64,000 nucleotides of DNA. Origin: JACKJA01 sp050297015 (GTDB lineage Bacteria; Pseudomonadota; Alphaproteobacteria; Micavibrionales; Micavibrionaceae). Location: assembly GCA_050297015.1 (NCBI GenBank), contig JBNKRZ010000011.1, positions 62,001 to 126,000 of the forward strand, in the 5' to 3' direction. The translations under genes were made by a program, and so were the position numbers. Below, in pieces: positions 7,890 to 16,831 of the stretch; within the stretch, counting starts at the first letter, position 1; each line of letters starts with the position of its first letter. The notes below the pieces were generated by a model. It was not told the origin of the DNA, did not search any database, and saw only the letters and a list, made by a program, of their open reading frames with translations.

Positions 7890-8071
7890 TGGCTTTTCTC
7901 CTTATCTTCGGACAGGGCCTTTGGCGCTTCGCCCTCTTCATCCTTCAGCCCTTTTTTGAAAGCGCTCACGCCCTTGGCCATATCGCCCATAATGCGCGGC
8001 AGCTTGCCCGCGCCAAAGAGGAGTAAAATCACCAATACAATCAATAAAATCTGCCAAATACCGGGAGCCAT
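7886..8071 (-). CDS. tatA: Sec-independent translocase subunit TatA
   Basis: 61 residues. Short periplasmic start (MAPGIWQ), one membrane helix, the FGAGKLP hinge typical of TatA, an amphipathic helix and a charged tail. TatA oligomers form the transport pore of the Tat system. The start overlaps the scpB stop by one base, as expected for a coupled scp-tat transcript. Confidence 0.95.
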   Translation of the reverse strand: MAPGIWQILLIVLVILLLFGAGKLPRIMGDMAKGVSAFKKGLKDEEGEAPKALSEDKEKSQ

Positions 8072-8715
8072 TACGCATCATCCTCTTCTTCAATGTCATC
8101 ATCATAATCTTCCTCGTCCGACGATGCCACATCTTCCTCCACATCGTCAAACAAATCCCCCGTCCCCGGCACAGTATCAATGGCCGGACGACGATCCAAA
8201 AGACCGGAGGCTTTCAGATCATCCAGCCCCGGCAGGTCATTCATACTCTCCAGCCCGAACTGGTCCATAAAGCTCGTCGTCGTGACCCACGTCAAGGGAC
8301 GGCCTGGCGTTTCCCGCCTGCGCCCTGGCTTGACCCAGCCCGCCTCCATCAAGACATCAAGCGTCCCTTTATGCGTCGCCACCCCGCGGATATTTTCGAT
8401 CTCCGCACGCGTAACCGGCTGGTGATACGCCACAATCGCCAGCGTTTCCATCGCCGCGCGGGACAATTTCCGCTGCACTTCCTTATGAACGCTCAGTGCC
8501 TCGGCCAAGTCGGCAGCCGTGCGGAACGCCCAGCTCCCGTCCATCTCGACCAGCACCACACCGCGACGTTCATAATGCTTTTGCAAATCCATCAACAAGC
8601 CGCCCAGATCAGCATTTTCGGGCATGCGCTCCCGCAGGGCCGCCAGCGTCAACGGCTCGGCCGAGGCGAATAATATAGCCTCTAAAAGGCGGATATCCTG
8701 CTCTTTATCGCTCAT
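8071..8715 (-). CDS. scpB: Segregation and condensation protein ScpB
   Basis: 214 residues, ScpB family: two winged-helix domains in about residues 5-165, with 'METLAIVAYHQPVTRAEIE' and 'GRRRETPGRPLTW' as family hallmarks, then an acidic Asp/Glu-rich C-terminal tail. With ScpA it forms the kleisin complex of SMC and acts in chromosome condensation. It lies 4 bases downstream of the LOG-family gene, which separates it from scpA. Confidence 0.95.
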   Translation of the reverse strand: MSDKEQDIRLLEAILFASAEPLTLAALRERMPENADLGGLLMDLQKHYERRGVVLVEMDGSWAFRTAADLAEALSVHKEVQRKLSRAAMETLAIVAYHQPVTRAEIENIRGVATHKGTLDVLMEAGWVKPGRRRETPGRPLTWVTTTSFMDQFGLESMNDLPGLDDLKASGLLDRRPAIDTVPGTGDLFDDVEEDVASSDEEDYDDDIEEEDDA

Positions 8716-8719
8716 TTCA

Positions 8720-9316
8720 TCATATCCACTTGGACATCAAATCTTTATCCGGAGCCGGGGCATTAGCCAGCAATTCCGGGATTTCTTCAATCGTCGAAGC
8801 AATGAGATACTGGCCGCGGTCGCTTTCACGGGCAAATTGCTCATCAACGATCCGGTCGATCAACGGCACAAGCGGATCCCAATAGCCATTAATGTTCGCA
8901 ACCACAATCGGCTTTTTGTGGATACCGAGTTGCCGCCATGTCATCACTTCAAAAAATTCATCCATCGTGCCAAAGCCGCCCGGCAAAACAACAAAGGCAT
9001 CGGACAAATCAACGAACATCTGTTTACGCTCATGCATCGAGGGCACAATGTGAAGCGCGGTCAGTCCTTGGTGTTCGGTTTCCTTACCGTCCATAATCTT
9101 GGTCAGGAATTCCGGCACCACGCCGATAACCTCGCCGCCGGCGGCCAAAGCCGCATCCGCCATCAAGCCCATCAAACCGCTGGCCGCGCCGCCGTAAACA
9201 GCCTGCCATTCCTGCGCCGCCGCCAAAGCGCCCATCGCGCGCGCGGCGTCTTTATAAACATCATCAACCTTGTTCGAAGATCCGCTATACACACCCACGG
9301 ATTTAATTTTTTTCAT
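8720..9316 (-). CDS. LOG-family protein (cytokinin riboside 5'-monophosphate phosphoribohydrolase-like)
   Basis: 198 residues with a Rossmann fold and the diagnostic PGGFGTMDE motif (112-120) plus MHERK (94-98). LOG proteins hydrolyse nucleoside 5'-monophosphates to base and ribose phosphate. They are often labelled 'lysine decarboxylase' in error. In bacteria the physiological substrate is usually unknown. The gene interrupts the usual scpA-scpB pair and is separated from scpA by a 102-base gap that holds a palindromic repeat. Confidence 0.92.
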   Translation of the reverse strand: MKKIKSVGVYSGSSNKVDDVYKDAARAMGALAAAQEWQAVYGGAASGLMGLMADAALAAGGEVIGVVPEFLTKIMDGKETEHQGLTALHIVPSMHERKQMFVDLSDAFVVLPGGFGTMDEFFEVMTWRQLGIHKKPIVVANINGYWDPLVPLIDRIVDEQFARESDRGQYLIASTIEEIPELLANAPAPDKDLMSKWI

Positions 9317-9331
9317 TCTAATTTCCTATTC

Positions 9332-9403
9332 TGTCATTCTGAGCGAAGCGAAGAATCTAAAAGATCATGCAAAAAAAGATCCTTCGCTATGCTCAGGATG
9401 ACA
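9332..9403. repeat. Palindromic repeat, 'cattctgagcgaagcg' type
   Basis: 72 bases starting TGTCATTCTGAGCGAAG and ending GCTCAGGATGACA, forming an imperfect hairpin in the scpA/LOG gap. Its ends match the repeat inside zapE. Read forward it would encode the familiar CHSERSEES...RMT peptide. Confidence 0.8.
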
Positions 9404-9418
9404 AAAAGCACATTTCTC

Positions 9419-10222
9419 TTATATCTTTCCCCGTAAATAAACTGGGCGAAACAGCCCATCCTGTTTAATTTCCACTTTCCCCTGTTTAACCATTTCCAGA
9501 CTCGCCGTAAAGACCGACGCCATAGAAGAACGCCCGTAAAGCCGATCTTTAATCCCTTCCGGAATAAAACTCTGCAGGGTCGTCCATACGCTCCATGGCC
9601 CCTTACGCGGCAGTTTTCCCAGCATTTTATTCATGCGCTCCAGCGCCGTTTCCATGCTCATCAGGTGAAATACCGGCAGTTCATAATTATCATCTTCTTT
9701 GCGGCGCTGAATCGCACCGTAAGCCTGTAACAGGTCATAGAGCGAGGAATCGTAAACCGTGTCCGTCGTCGTTTTCAGCCCCTCCGGCATGCCGCGCGGA
9801 AAAATCTCCTGCCCCAGTTGCGGCAGGGCAAATAAATCCTCCGCCGCCTTTTGCATCGCCTCCAGCCGCCGGAGCTGGAATTGCAACGCCTCGGCCATCG
9901 TCTCGGCGTCGATTTCCTCGTCATCATCCTGTTTCGGCAAGAGAAGCCGGGATTTCAGATACGCCAGCCACGCCGCCATCACCAGATATTCCGCGGCCAG
10001 ATCAAGCCGCAGTTCCTGCGCCCGGTCGATAAAGGACAGATATTGCCGCGCCAGCTCAAGGATCGAGATTTTGGTTAAATCGACTTTCTGGTCGCGCGCC
10101 ATGACCAGCAGCACATCGATCGGGCCTTCAAACCCCTCAATGTCCAACAACAGCGCATCGGCGTCGTGGTCGTCATCAACCTCACGACGCGGCGGATCTT
10201 CTTCGAATGCCAAATCAGTCAT
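9419..10222 (-). CDS. scpA: Segregation and condensation protein ScpA
   Basis: 267 residues, kleisin family. The N-terminal domain has the characteristic FEGPIDVLLVMARDQKVDL segment, and the C-terminal winged helix closes with 'MVKQGKVEIKQDGLF'. It bridges SMC heads with ScpB. I chose ATG at 10222 (MTDLAFEED), which overlaps the nagZ stop by 8 bases. The frame runs 19 codons further upstream inside nagZ but without homology. Confidence 0.95.
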   Translation of the reverse strand: MTDLAFEEDPPRREVDDDHDADALLLDIEGFEGPIDVLLVMARDQKVDLTKISILELARQYLSFIDRAQELRLDLAAEYLVMAAWLAYLKSRLLLPKQDDDEEIDAETMAEALQFQLRRLEAMQKAAEDLFALPQLGQEIFPRGMPEGLKTTTDTVYDSSLYDLLQAYGAIQRRKEDDNYELPVFHLMSMETALERMNKMLGKLPRKGPWSVWTTLQSFIPEGIKDRLYGRSSMASVFTASLEMVKQGKVEIKQDGLFRPVYLRGKI

Positions 10223-11201
10223 TCTCAAAATTCCTCTTAACCCATGAAACCGAGCGGTTATAGCGCATGACGGCCTCATTTGTCATCTTTTTTGCCCCGG
10301 CGGCAACATCGCGCATTTCTTTCATGTCGCCATTACAGTGCAGGGCGATGTCGCATCCGGCATCCAAAACGGCTCTAGTGCGCGCACCGACATCCCCGTA
10401 AGTGCCGAGCGCTTCCATCGAGACATCGTCGCTCAAAAGCAGTCCGTCAAAACCGATAGTGCCGCGAATAACATCAGCAATGCCCGCAGGCGAACAGGTA
10501 ATCGGCGCGTCCGGGTCGATCGCTTCATAGACCACATGCGCCGTCATCCCCCACAGCGCCGGGCCATAGGGCTGGACACAAACGGTGCGAAAAGCTTCAA
10601 AATCCGTTGCTTCCAGTTCCGCTCGCGAAGCCGTCACAACCGGCAACTCTAAATGACTATCCGCCTGCGCCCGGCCATGGCCGGGAATGTGCTTGATAAT
10701 CGGCACGACACCGCTTTGAAAGAGCGCTTCACAGACCGCGCCGCCGCACGAAGCCACTGTTTCCGGGTTATCACCAAACGCCCGGTCGCCGATCACATCG
10801 TGCGTTTCAGGAAACGATACATCGAGCACCGGCGCGCAATCGACATTCACGCCGTTTGCGGCCAGTTCAGAGCCTAGCGCGATGTACATTTTCTCCACTG
10901 CATTCAGATCACCATTCAAGCTTTGCGCCGCGGGGTAGTCCGTCCATAAAGGCGCGCGTAAGCGCTGCACCCGGCCGCCCTCTTGGTCGATCAAAATAGG
11001 TACTTCACGCCCCATGCATTCATGCAAAGAGGCCACCAGCGCTTTCATCTGTTCGGGGTTTTCACAGTTACGCGCAAAGAGGATAAAACCGAGGGGATTT
11101 ATTTCCTGAAAGAAAGAGTGTTCCTCATCGCTTAGGACAGGACCGGACAGCCCCATAATCACGGCCAGCGGCGCTGCGTTTTTATCAACGCTTGATAACA
11201 A
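10215..11201 (-). CDS. nagZ: Beta-N-acetylhexosaminidase NagZ
   Basis: GH3 glycosidase that removes N-acetylglucosamine from anhydro-muropeptides in peptidoglycan recycling. Motifs: DQEGGRVQRL (about 72-81) and KHIPGHGRAQADSH (170-183, the mobile-loop histidine), then the 'LLSDDVSMEAL' segment with the nucleophile Asp. I place the start at TTG 11201, six bases after a perfect GGAGG. The frame is open to 11243, but that part lies deep in the SPOR gene. It is then 328 residues, as usual for the family, and overlaps the SPOR gene by 17 bases. Confidence 0.93.
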   Translation of the reverse strand: MLSSVDKNAAPLAVIMGLSGPVLSDEEHSFFQEINPLGFILFARNCENPEQMKALVASLHECMGREVPILIDQEGGRVQRLRAPLWTDYPAAQSLNGDLNAVEKMYIALGSELAANGVNVDCAPVLDVSFPETHDVIGDRAFGDNPETVASCGGAVCEALFQSGVVPIIKHIPGHGRAQADSHLELPVVTASRAELEATDFEAFRTVCVQPYGPALWGMTAHVVYEAIDPDAPITCSPAGIADVIRGTIGFDGLLLSDDVSMEALGTYGDVGARTRAVLDAGCDIALHCNGDMKEMRDVAAGAKKMTNEAVMRYNRSVSWVKRNFEND

Positions 11202-12072
11202 GGCAGCCTCCAGGGCGTTTTTCCTCCATCGCCGCACAAACACTGCGCGCTTGCGCTTCGCTCAAAGGGCCGCCCTGCACCCGGTAGAACGTCCCGCGCG
11301 CACCGAGGTCAGCTTCCTGTACCCGCAAATCAAGAGCCTGCAATTGAGAGGGAAACTGTTTTTGCAGGCGCGCCCATTCATTCTCCGCGGTTTCATGAGA
11401 ACGCAAACTGCCGAGCTGCACCATGTGCGTTCCGGCAGAAGACGGCGCAACAGAGCGACGGGCATCATCCCCGGCCGCCGGGGCTATACGGGCAACAATT
11501 TCAGCCTCTTCACGTGAAGGCGCGGTATTTTTGAGCGGCTTGCTTTCCGGCATCGGAACCGCCGCCGCAGACGCCACAGTAACAGGCGCTGATTTGGGCG
11601 CTTTCGCTTTCGAGGGGACCGGTGTCTCAATCACCAAGCTAAGGTTATTATCTTCATCAACGCTCAGTTCCGTTTTCAAGCCTGCAAAAAGCTTATCACG
11701 GTCAAGCGGCTCTTCCGCATCATCCAGAAGATTTTCAATCCGCGGCGCATCATCGGCCCGGCCCGTACGCAGCGTTTCAAACACCGTGCTTTCGTGATGG
11801 GGGATTTCCATGCCGCCCGGCTCCGACGGGATGACCTTGATCGGTCCCGCTTCGGCCTGAATAAGCGGTACGGCTTTGAGCTCCTGATAAGCGGCCTCAC
11901 GCGGGTAGCTGTACCATAAGACGCTAACAAGAACGACGAACAGCACCGCAAAGATCATTTTAACCAGAAACGGCCCGCGATCACGCACCGCACGGCGGCG
12001 GCCCATCGCAGACGTAACACGCTGCATCCCCTCCATAAAACGAGGATCATCATATTGATCGAATTGTGACAT
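11185..12072 (-). CDS. SPOR-domain inner-membrane protein
   Basis: 295 residues. Cytoplasmic N-terminus, one membrane helix at about 36-55, a low-complexity Ala/Pro-rich periplasmic linker, and a C-terminal SPOR domain (about 215-295, starting MVQLGSLRS and ending in CLVIKR). SPOR domains bind denuded septal glycan strands, so this is likely a division-site protein. Its position upstream of nagZ is the standard alphaproteobacterial order. argS, often found next to it, is absent here. Confidence 0.9.
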   Translation of the reverse strand: MSQFDQYDDPRFMEGMQRVTSAMGRRRAVRDRGPFLVKMIFAVLFVVLVSVLWYSYPREAAYQELKAVPLIQAEAGPIKVIPSEPGGMEIPHHESTVFETLRTGRADDAPRIENLLDDAEEPLDRDKLFAGLKTELSVDEDNNLSLVIETPVPSKAKAPKSAPVTVASAAAVPMPESKPLKNTAPSREEAEIVARIAPAAGDDARRSVAPSSAGTHMVQLGSLRSHETAENEWARLQKQFPSQLQALDLRVQEADLGARGTFYRVQGGPLSEAQARSVCAAMEEKRPGGCLVIKR

Positions 12073-12131
12073 AGCGGCAGTCTATGAAAAATTAAATTCC
12101 TGCGCAACAAGAACGAAGAGCGCCCCTAAAG

Positions 12132-13316
12132 TTATTCACCGAAAACACCATGAAAATGGAGCAGCCGTTCATGCTCCTTAATCGCCACGCCATCGGTCAT
12201 CCCGGCGATATAATCCGCAATCAGCCGTGCTTGCGCCATACGGTCCGCCCCTTCATCCGCTTGCCACGCGGGGGGCAAAATGCGCGGGTCATCCATGAAC
12301 ACCCGATAGAGATCCTGTACAGTGCGGAAACCGGCGTTATACATCCGGTGAACCTTGTAATGACGGTACATGCGCTCAAACAAAAAGGCGCGCAGTTCAT
12401 TGACTTTCGCCAGCATCTCGTCCGAAAAAGCTACCATAGACCGCCCCGCCATACGCACATCATCCGGACTTTGCGGAACGAGAACTTCCAGCCGCCTTTG
12501 CGTTTCCGCCAAGACATCATCAACCATAGCGCCGATCATCTCACGGATTGTTTCCTGAATGAAAAGATGGCGTGAAATATCCGGATACGCCTTTCTAACC
12601 CGCCCCATCACATCCGCCAACAAAGGCAGTTTTTCCAGATCGTCCAAATCAAACAGCTTGGCCGCCAGCCCGTCTTCAACATCGTGGTTGTTATAGGCAA
12701 TATCATCCGCCAAAGCCGCGACTTGCGCCTCTATCGTCGCATAAGTATCCAGACGTAAATCCGTTTGTTTTTGTATTTCACTGAGCGTCAGAGGTAAATC
12801 ACCATCCACCGGGCCGTTATGCTTTACAACCCCTTCCAGGGTCTCCCACGTCAGGTTCAAACCCGGCCAGCCGGGATATTTATTCTCCAACTGTACCAGA
12901 ACACGCAAGGACTGATCGTTATGATCGAACCCGCCGACATCCTCCATCACCGCTTTCAGCCCCATTTCCCCCGCATGAGCAAAGGGCGGATGCCCCAGAT
13001 CATGGGCCAGCGCCACCGTCTCTGCCAGATCTTCATTCACCATCAGCGCACGGGCCAGCGCACGGGCAATTTGCGCCACCTCCAACGTGTGCGTCAGGCG
13101 TGTGCGGTAATCATCACCTTCGTGCGCCACAAACACTTGCGTTTTGTTTTTCAAACGGCGAAAGGCACTGCAATGAATAATCCGGTCGCGGTCGCGCTGA
13201 AACGGCGTGCGGTTTGCACTTTCATCTTCCTCGTACAGGCGCCCCCGTGTTTGATCGGGACGACACGCATAAGACGCTAAAGGCAAAGCACAATAATTGT
13301 AAGATGTCTGATCCAT
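12132..13316 (-). CDS. dgt: Deoxyguanosinetriphosphate triphosphohydrolase-like protein
   Basis: HD-domain dNTPase, 394 residues from ATG 13316 (MDQTSYNY). The HD motifs are visible: RLTHTLEVAQ, AHDLGHPPFAH and ALADDIAYNNHD, plus the N-terminal 'RTPFQRDRDRIIH' and 'FRRLKNKTQVF' typical of the bacterial dGTPase-like type 2 group. The family hydrolyses dNTPs to deoxynucleoside and triphosphate. The open frame reaches 13358, but upstream residues have no homology. It is divergent from xthA, with 56 bases for both promoters. Confidence 0.93.
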   Translation of the reverse strand: MDQTSYNYCALPLASYACRPDQTRGRLYEEDESANRTPFQRDRDRIIHCSAFRRLKNKTQVFVAHEGDDYRTRLTHTLEVAQIARALARALMVNEDLAETVALAHDLGHPPFAHAGEMGLKAVMEDVGGFDHNDQSLRVLVQLENKYPGWPGLNLTWETLEGVVKHNGPVDGDLPLTLSEIQKQTDLRLDTYATIEAQVAALADDIAYNNHDVEDGLAAKLFDLDDLEKLPLLADVMGRVRKAYPDISRHLFIQETIREMIGAMVDDVLAETQRRLEVLVPQSPDDVRMAGRSMVAFSDEMLAKVNELRAFLFERMYRHYKVHRMYNAGFRTVQDLYRVFMDDPRILPPAWQADEGADRMAQARLIADYIAGMTDGVAIKEHERLLHFHGVFGE

Positions 13317-13372
13317 AAGACGGACTCTAACCCGCCTTGCATATTCGTTCAATAGCAACCATTATACGGGGC

Positions 13373-14140
13373 ATGAAAATCGCAAGCTGGAATATAAACT
13401 CGCTCAAAGCCCGTAAGGAACACGTCAAGGACTGGCTTGCAACGAACAAGCCGGATGTCCTGATGGTGCAGGAGCTAAAAGGAACAGATTTCCCCGCCGA
13501 GGAATTCAAAGATAGCGGCTATGAGTCCGCCGCCGTCACGCAAAAAACGTATAACGGCGTGGCCATTTTTTCAAAAACCCCCATTAGCGTGATACTCGAT
13601 TATCTGCCCGACGATAAAAACGATGAACAAGCGCGTTATTTGGAAACACAGATTAACGACCTGCGAATTATCAATATTTACCTGCCGAACGGCAACCCGG
13701 TCGATACGGAGAAATTCACTTATAAGCTGGCATGGATGGACCGTCTTAAAAAACGCTTAGAGGCGTTACGCGCCGAAAACGTCCCCTTCCTGATCGGCGG
13801 CGACTTCAATGTCATCCCGGAGGCTCGTGACTGTTACGATCCGAAGATGTGGCAAAATGACGCCCTGTTCAGAATGGAAACGCGGCAAAAATTCCGCGCC
13901 CTTCTCAACCTTGGCTTGACGGACGCTTTCCGGGTTTATAACGGGCAAGACGAACAATACACATTCTGGGATTATCAAGCGGGCGCATGGCCCAAAAACC
14001 ACGGCATACGCATCGACCATTTTCTGCTCTCCCCGGCCATAACAGACCGGATGGTTGACTGCACGATTGATAAAGCACCGCGCGCGCTGGATAAACCCTC
14101 CGACCACACACCCATCGTGCTGGAAATCAAAGACGCATGA
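13373..14140 (+). CDS. xthA: Exodeoxyribonuclease III / AP endonuclease
   Basis: 255 residues of the endonuclease/exonuclease/phosphatase fold: MKIASWNINSLKAR at the start, VQEL (metal-binding Glu), GGDFNVIPEARD, RIDHFLLSP and SDHTPIVLE at the end. It repairs abasic sites and has 3' exonuclease activity. ATG 13373 follows ACGGGG. The last codon and stop overlap the next gene's ATG by 4 bases. Confidence 0.95.
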   Translation: MKIASWNINSLKARKEHVKDWLATNKPDVLMVQELKGTDFPAEEFKDSGYESAAVTQKTYNGVAIFSKTPISVILDYLPDDKNDEQARYLETQINDLRIINIYLPNGNPVDTEKFTYKLAWMDRLKKRLEALRAENVPFLIGGDFNVIPEARDCYDPKMWQNDALFRMETRQKFRALLNLGLTDAFRVYNGQDEQYTFWDYQAGAWPKNHGIRIDHFLLSPAITDRMVDCTIDKAPRALDKPSDHTPIVLEIKDA

Positions 14141-14763
14141 AACACACAGCTTTTTTTATAACTATTTTGCTTCTAGCCGCCTGCCAAACAACAAGCGGGG
14201 CAGGCAACGGCTATCAAGCCTATCTCGATAGAAAAGGCCTGTCTGCCCCGACGCAGGAGCGCTTTCCCCACTGCCGCGCTTATGGCTGCCACATCGTCGA
14301 TTCCATCCAGCTTACCGCGCAAGACTGGAGCGCCATCGCCGCGCCGTTTACAAACATCCAAACCGCCGAAGAAGAACGCCAATCAATCGCCGCCGCTATC
14401 GGCCTGTTTGAGCAAAAGGTCGGCGCACGCAATGGTACGTCCGCAGACAAACGCGGCACCTTTTCCGGGGTAGGCGCCGGAAACACCCAACACGATTGTG
14501 TGGACGAAAGCGTGAACACAACGATTTATCTTGCCCTTTTGGCGCAGCAAAACCTCATCAAATTCCACACCGTTGCCAGCCCCGTCTCACGCACCCCGGC
14601 CACGACAATTCTTAGCGGTAAACTATGGCCGCACCAAACGGCCGTCGTCATAGAAAAAGAAACCGGACAACGATTCGCTATCGACAGCTGGTTCCACGAT
14701 AACGGCGCGGCGGCGGAGATCATTTCTCTCAACCAATGGTATCGCGGTTGGAACCCTGATTAA
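14137..14763 (+). CDS. Lipoprotein with a transglutaminase-like Cys-His-Asp arrangement
   Basis: 208 residues with a lipoprotein signal (hydrophobic core and LLAAC lipobox, Cys16). Three spaced motifs resemble the triad of transglutaminase-like cysteine peptidases: a Cys in HDCVDES (about 118-124), a His in WPHQTAVV (about 168) and an Asp in FAIDSWF (about 183). The family assignment is my inference, not a certain match. Start codon overlap (ATGA) couples it to xthA. Confidence 0.7.
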   Translation: MKHTAFFITILLLAACQTTSGAGNGYQAYLDRKGLSAPTQERFPHCRAYGCHIVDSIQLTAQDWSAIAAPFTNIQTAEEERQSIAAAIGLFEQKVGARNGTSADKRGTFSGVGAGNTQHDCVDESVNTTIYLALLAQQNLIKFHTVASPVSRTPATTILSGKLWPHQTAVVIEKETGQRFAIDSWFHDNGAAAEIISLNQWYRGWNPD

Positions 14764-14852
14764 CAATAATAAAGTCTTTTACTATTTTCTCGTCACCATT
14801 TCTCTGATATTATACTTGATAGTATCTGTAAAAGAAGCAAGGAGTAGACAGA

Positions 14853-16388
14853 ATGTCTCAGAATACAATAAGAAGTTTTTCCACCCCAAAATCAAATAAA
14901 AGCGCCAGTGAGATGTCTGACATCTTGGCCGCTTTGGACAAGTCAAATGCCACGATTGAATTTGAGCTGGACGGCACAATCATCACCGCCAACCCCAATT
15001 TCCTAAACGCCCTCGGCTATACGCTGGATGAAGTCAAAGGACAACATCACAGCATGTTTGTTGAGGCAGCGGAAAAAAGTAGCGCCGAATACAAAGAATT
15101 CTGGGCCGCGCTGAACCGCGGGGAATTCCAGGCCCGCGAATTTAAACGGATCGGTAAAGGCGGCAAGGAAGTCTGGATCGAGGCTTCCTACAACCCCATT
15201 ATCGGGAAAAATGGCCGGCCGTACAAAGTGATAAAATTTGCGACCGATGTGACCGCGAAGAAAATGGAATATGCCGATCTTCTAGGTCAGGTCAACGCCA
15301 TCAAACGCTCACAGGCTGTTATCTCCTTTGAAATGGACGGCACGATTATTGACGCCAACGAAAACTTCCTGAGCGTTCTGGGCTACACGCTGGATGAGAT
15401 TAAAGGCAAACACCACAGCATGTTTGCCGAACCGGAATTCGCCGCAAGTCAGGCTTACAAGGATTTCTGGGCCGCGCTGAACCGCGGGGAATTCCAAGCC
15501 GCACAATACAAACGTATTGGTAAAGGCGGGAAGGAATGCTGGATCGAGGCTTCCTACAACCCGATTATGGACCTTAACGGCAAACCGTTTAAAGTCACAA
15601 AATTCGCGACAGACCTCACCCCACGGAAGGCTGAGAACAAAGCCTTGGCCGACGACTTTGAAACCAACGTGCAATCTCTCGTTCAGACCGTGGCGTCTTC
15701 CGCGACCGAAATGCAGGGCACAGCACAAAATCTGGCCGCAACGGCGGAAGAGACAAGCAACCAGTCCAACACGGTTGCCGCCGCAACGGAGGAACTGTCC
15801 GTTTCCGTTAACGAGATCTCCGGTCAGGTTGCAAACTCCGTTAAAATCGTGAGCGAAGCCGTTGAAGAAGCTAAGAAAACGGAAGAGCTTGTGAACGGTC
15901 TGGTTGAAGCGGCATCAAAAATCGGTGAAGTCACGGCCTTGATTTCCGACATTGCCGACCAGACTAACCTTCTGGCCCTGAACGCGACCATTGAGGCCGC
16001 ACGCGCCGGAGAAGCCGGTAAGGGCTTCGCGGTTGTGGCAACGGAGGTTAAATCACTGGCCGCCGAAACCGCCAAGGCAACGGAGGAAATCGAAGCACAA
16101 ATCGGTGGTATTCAGGATGTCAGCCGCTCCACAGCCGATGCCATTCAAAACATCACGCAGGTCATTAACAAAGTCAGTGAAATCAGCGCGACAATTTCCG
16201 GCGCCGTGGAGGAACAATCAGCCGCCACCAAGGAAGTTTCAGCCAACATTGGCGGTGTTCAGACAGCGGCCAACGAGACAGGCCAATCCTCCAACACGAT
16301 GCTGGAGGTCGCACAGGACCTCTCCCAACGTTCGGAAGATCTGCAAACGCGCGTTTCCGACTTCCTGAAAAACGTTCGGGCGATGTAA
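14853..16388 (+). CDS. Soluble chemoreceptor with two PAS domains
   Basis: 511 residues without a membrane segment. PAS 1 with PAC covers about 25-140, PAS 2 about 145-265, and the methyl-accepting signalling domain about 275-511. The receptor hairpin tip carries the invariant 'DQTNLLALNATIEAARAGE' and 'GFAVVATEVKSLA'. PAS domains suggest sensing of redox state, oxygen or a small ligand in the cytoplasm. The two PAS units are close copies: both carry ALNRGEFQA and KRIGKGGKE, and 32 bases are identical (15099-15130 and 15465-15496). Ribosome site AAGGAG. It is a single-gene unit with a terminator behind it. Confidence 0.93.
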   Translation: MSQNTIRSFSTPKSNKSASEMSDILAALDKSNATIEFELDGTIITANPNFLNALGYTLDEVKGQHHSMFVEAAEKSSAEYKEFWAALNRGEFQAREFKRIGKGGKEVWIEASYNPIIGKNGRPYKVIKFATDVTAKKMEYADLLGQVNAIKRSQAVISFEMDGTIIDANENFLSVLGYTLDEIKGKHHSMFAEPEFAASQAYKDFWAALNRGEFQAAQYKRIGKGGKECWIEASYNPIMDLNGKPFKVTKFATDLTPRKAENKALADDFETNVQSLVQTVASSATEMQGTAQNLAATAEETSNQSNTVAAATEELSVSVNEISGQVANSVKIVSEAVEEAKKTEELVNGLVEAASKIGEVTALISDIADQTNLLALNATIEAARAGEAGKGFAVVATEVKSLAAETAKATEEIEAQIGGIQDVSRSTADAIQNITQVINKVSEISATISGAVEEQSAATKEVSANIGGVQTAANETGQSSNTMLEVAQDLSQRSEDLQTRVSDFLKNVRAM

Positions 16389-16423
16389 TCCCCGCACCGT
16401 TAACGGAATATACAGATTACCAA

Positions 16424-16463
16424 AACACCGGGCGCCCCCTTCAAGGTTCCCGGTGTTTTTTTG
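16424..16463 (+). terminator. Rho-independent terminator of the chemoreceptor gene
   Basis: Stem AACACCGGG / CCCGGTGTT followed by a run of seven Ts that overlaps the stem end. It lies 36 bases after the stop codon. Confidence 0.9.
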
Positions 16464-16544
16464 TTCTTTTATACATATACAGCCCCCTCTCTTTACCACA
16501 GAAGAACCATCAGCGAAGTAAAAACACATATCAAGCCCGAAGAA

Positions 16545-16574
16545 TGGATTACCCGAACAAGCCGGGTAATGACG
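16545..16574. repeat. Short palindromic repeat, 'attacccg' type
   Basis: ATTACCCG and CGGGTAAT arms around 'aacaagc', ending in TGACG. Similar 'cgtcattacccg' elements are dispersed in alphaproteobacteria. It lies between the chemoreceptor terminator and the tRNA. Confidence 0.6.
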
Positions 16575-16629
16575 TTAAACGCGGTGTAGCCAAGGACTTT
16601 CAGAGACCGTTTTGGATTATGTGAATTAC

Positions 16630-16704
<75 letters not shown>

Positions 16705-16831
16705 ATCCGAAACGGGAAAGAGTTTTCCCTCAAGCGATCGGCAAGCTACAATAAATTTTCTGGCATGTCACGCCTCTTTTTATTATAGTGCCGGGACTTT
16801 TCAAAAATTAAGATGATTCGAACGGGGAATT

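Noticed and set aside
7601..7959. Overlapping + strand frames across tatB and tatA
   Set aside because: They lie antisense to the Tat genes and have no start site or family features.
8624..9436. 270-codon frame on the + strand across scpB, LOG gene and the repeat
   Set aside because: It is antisense to two well-supported genes and ends in the CHSERSEES-type peptide of the repeat.
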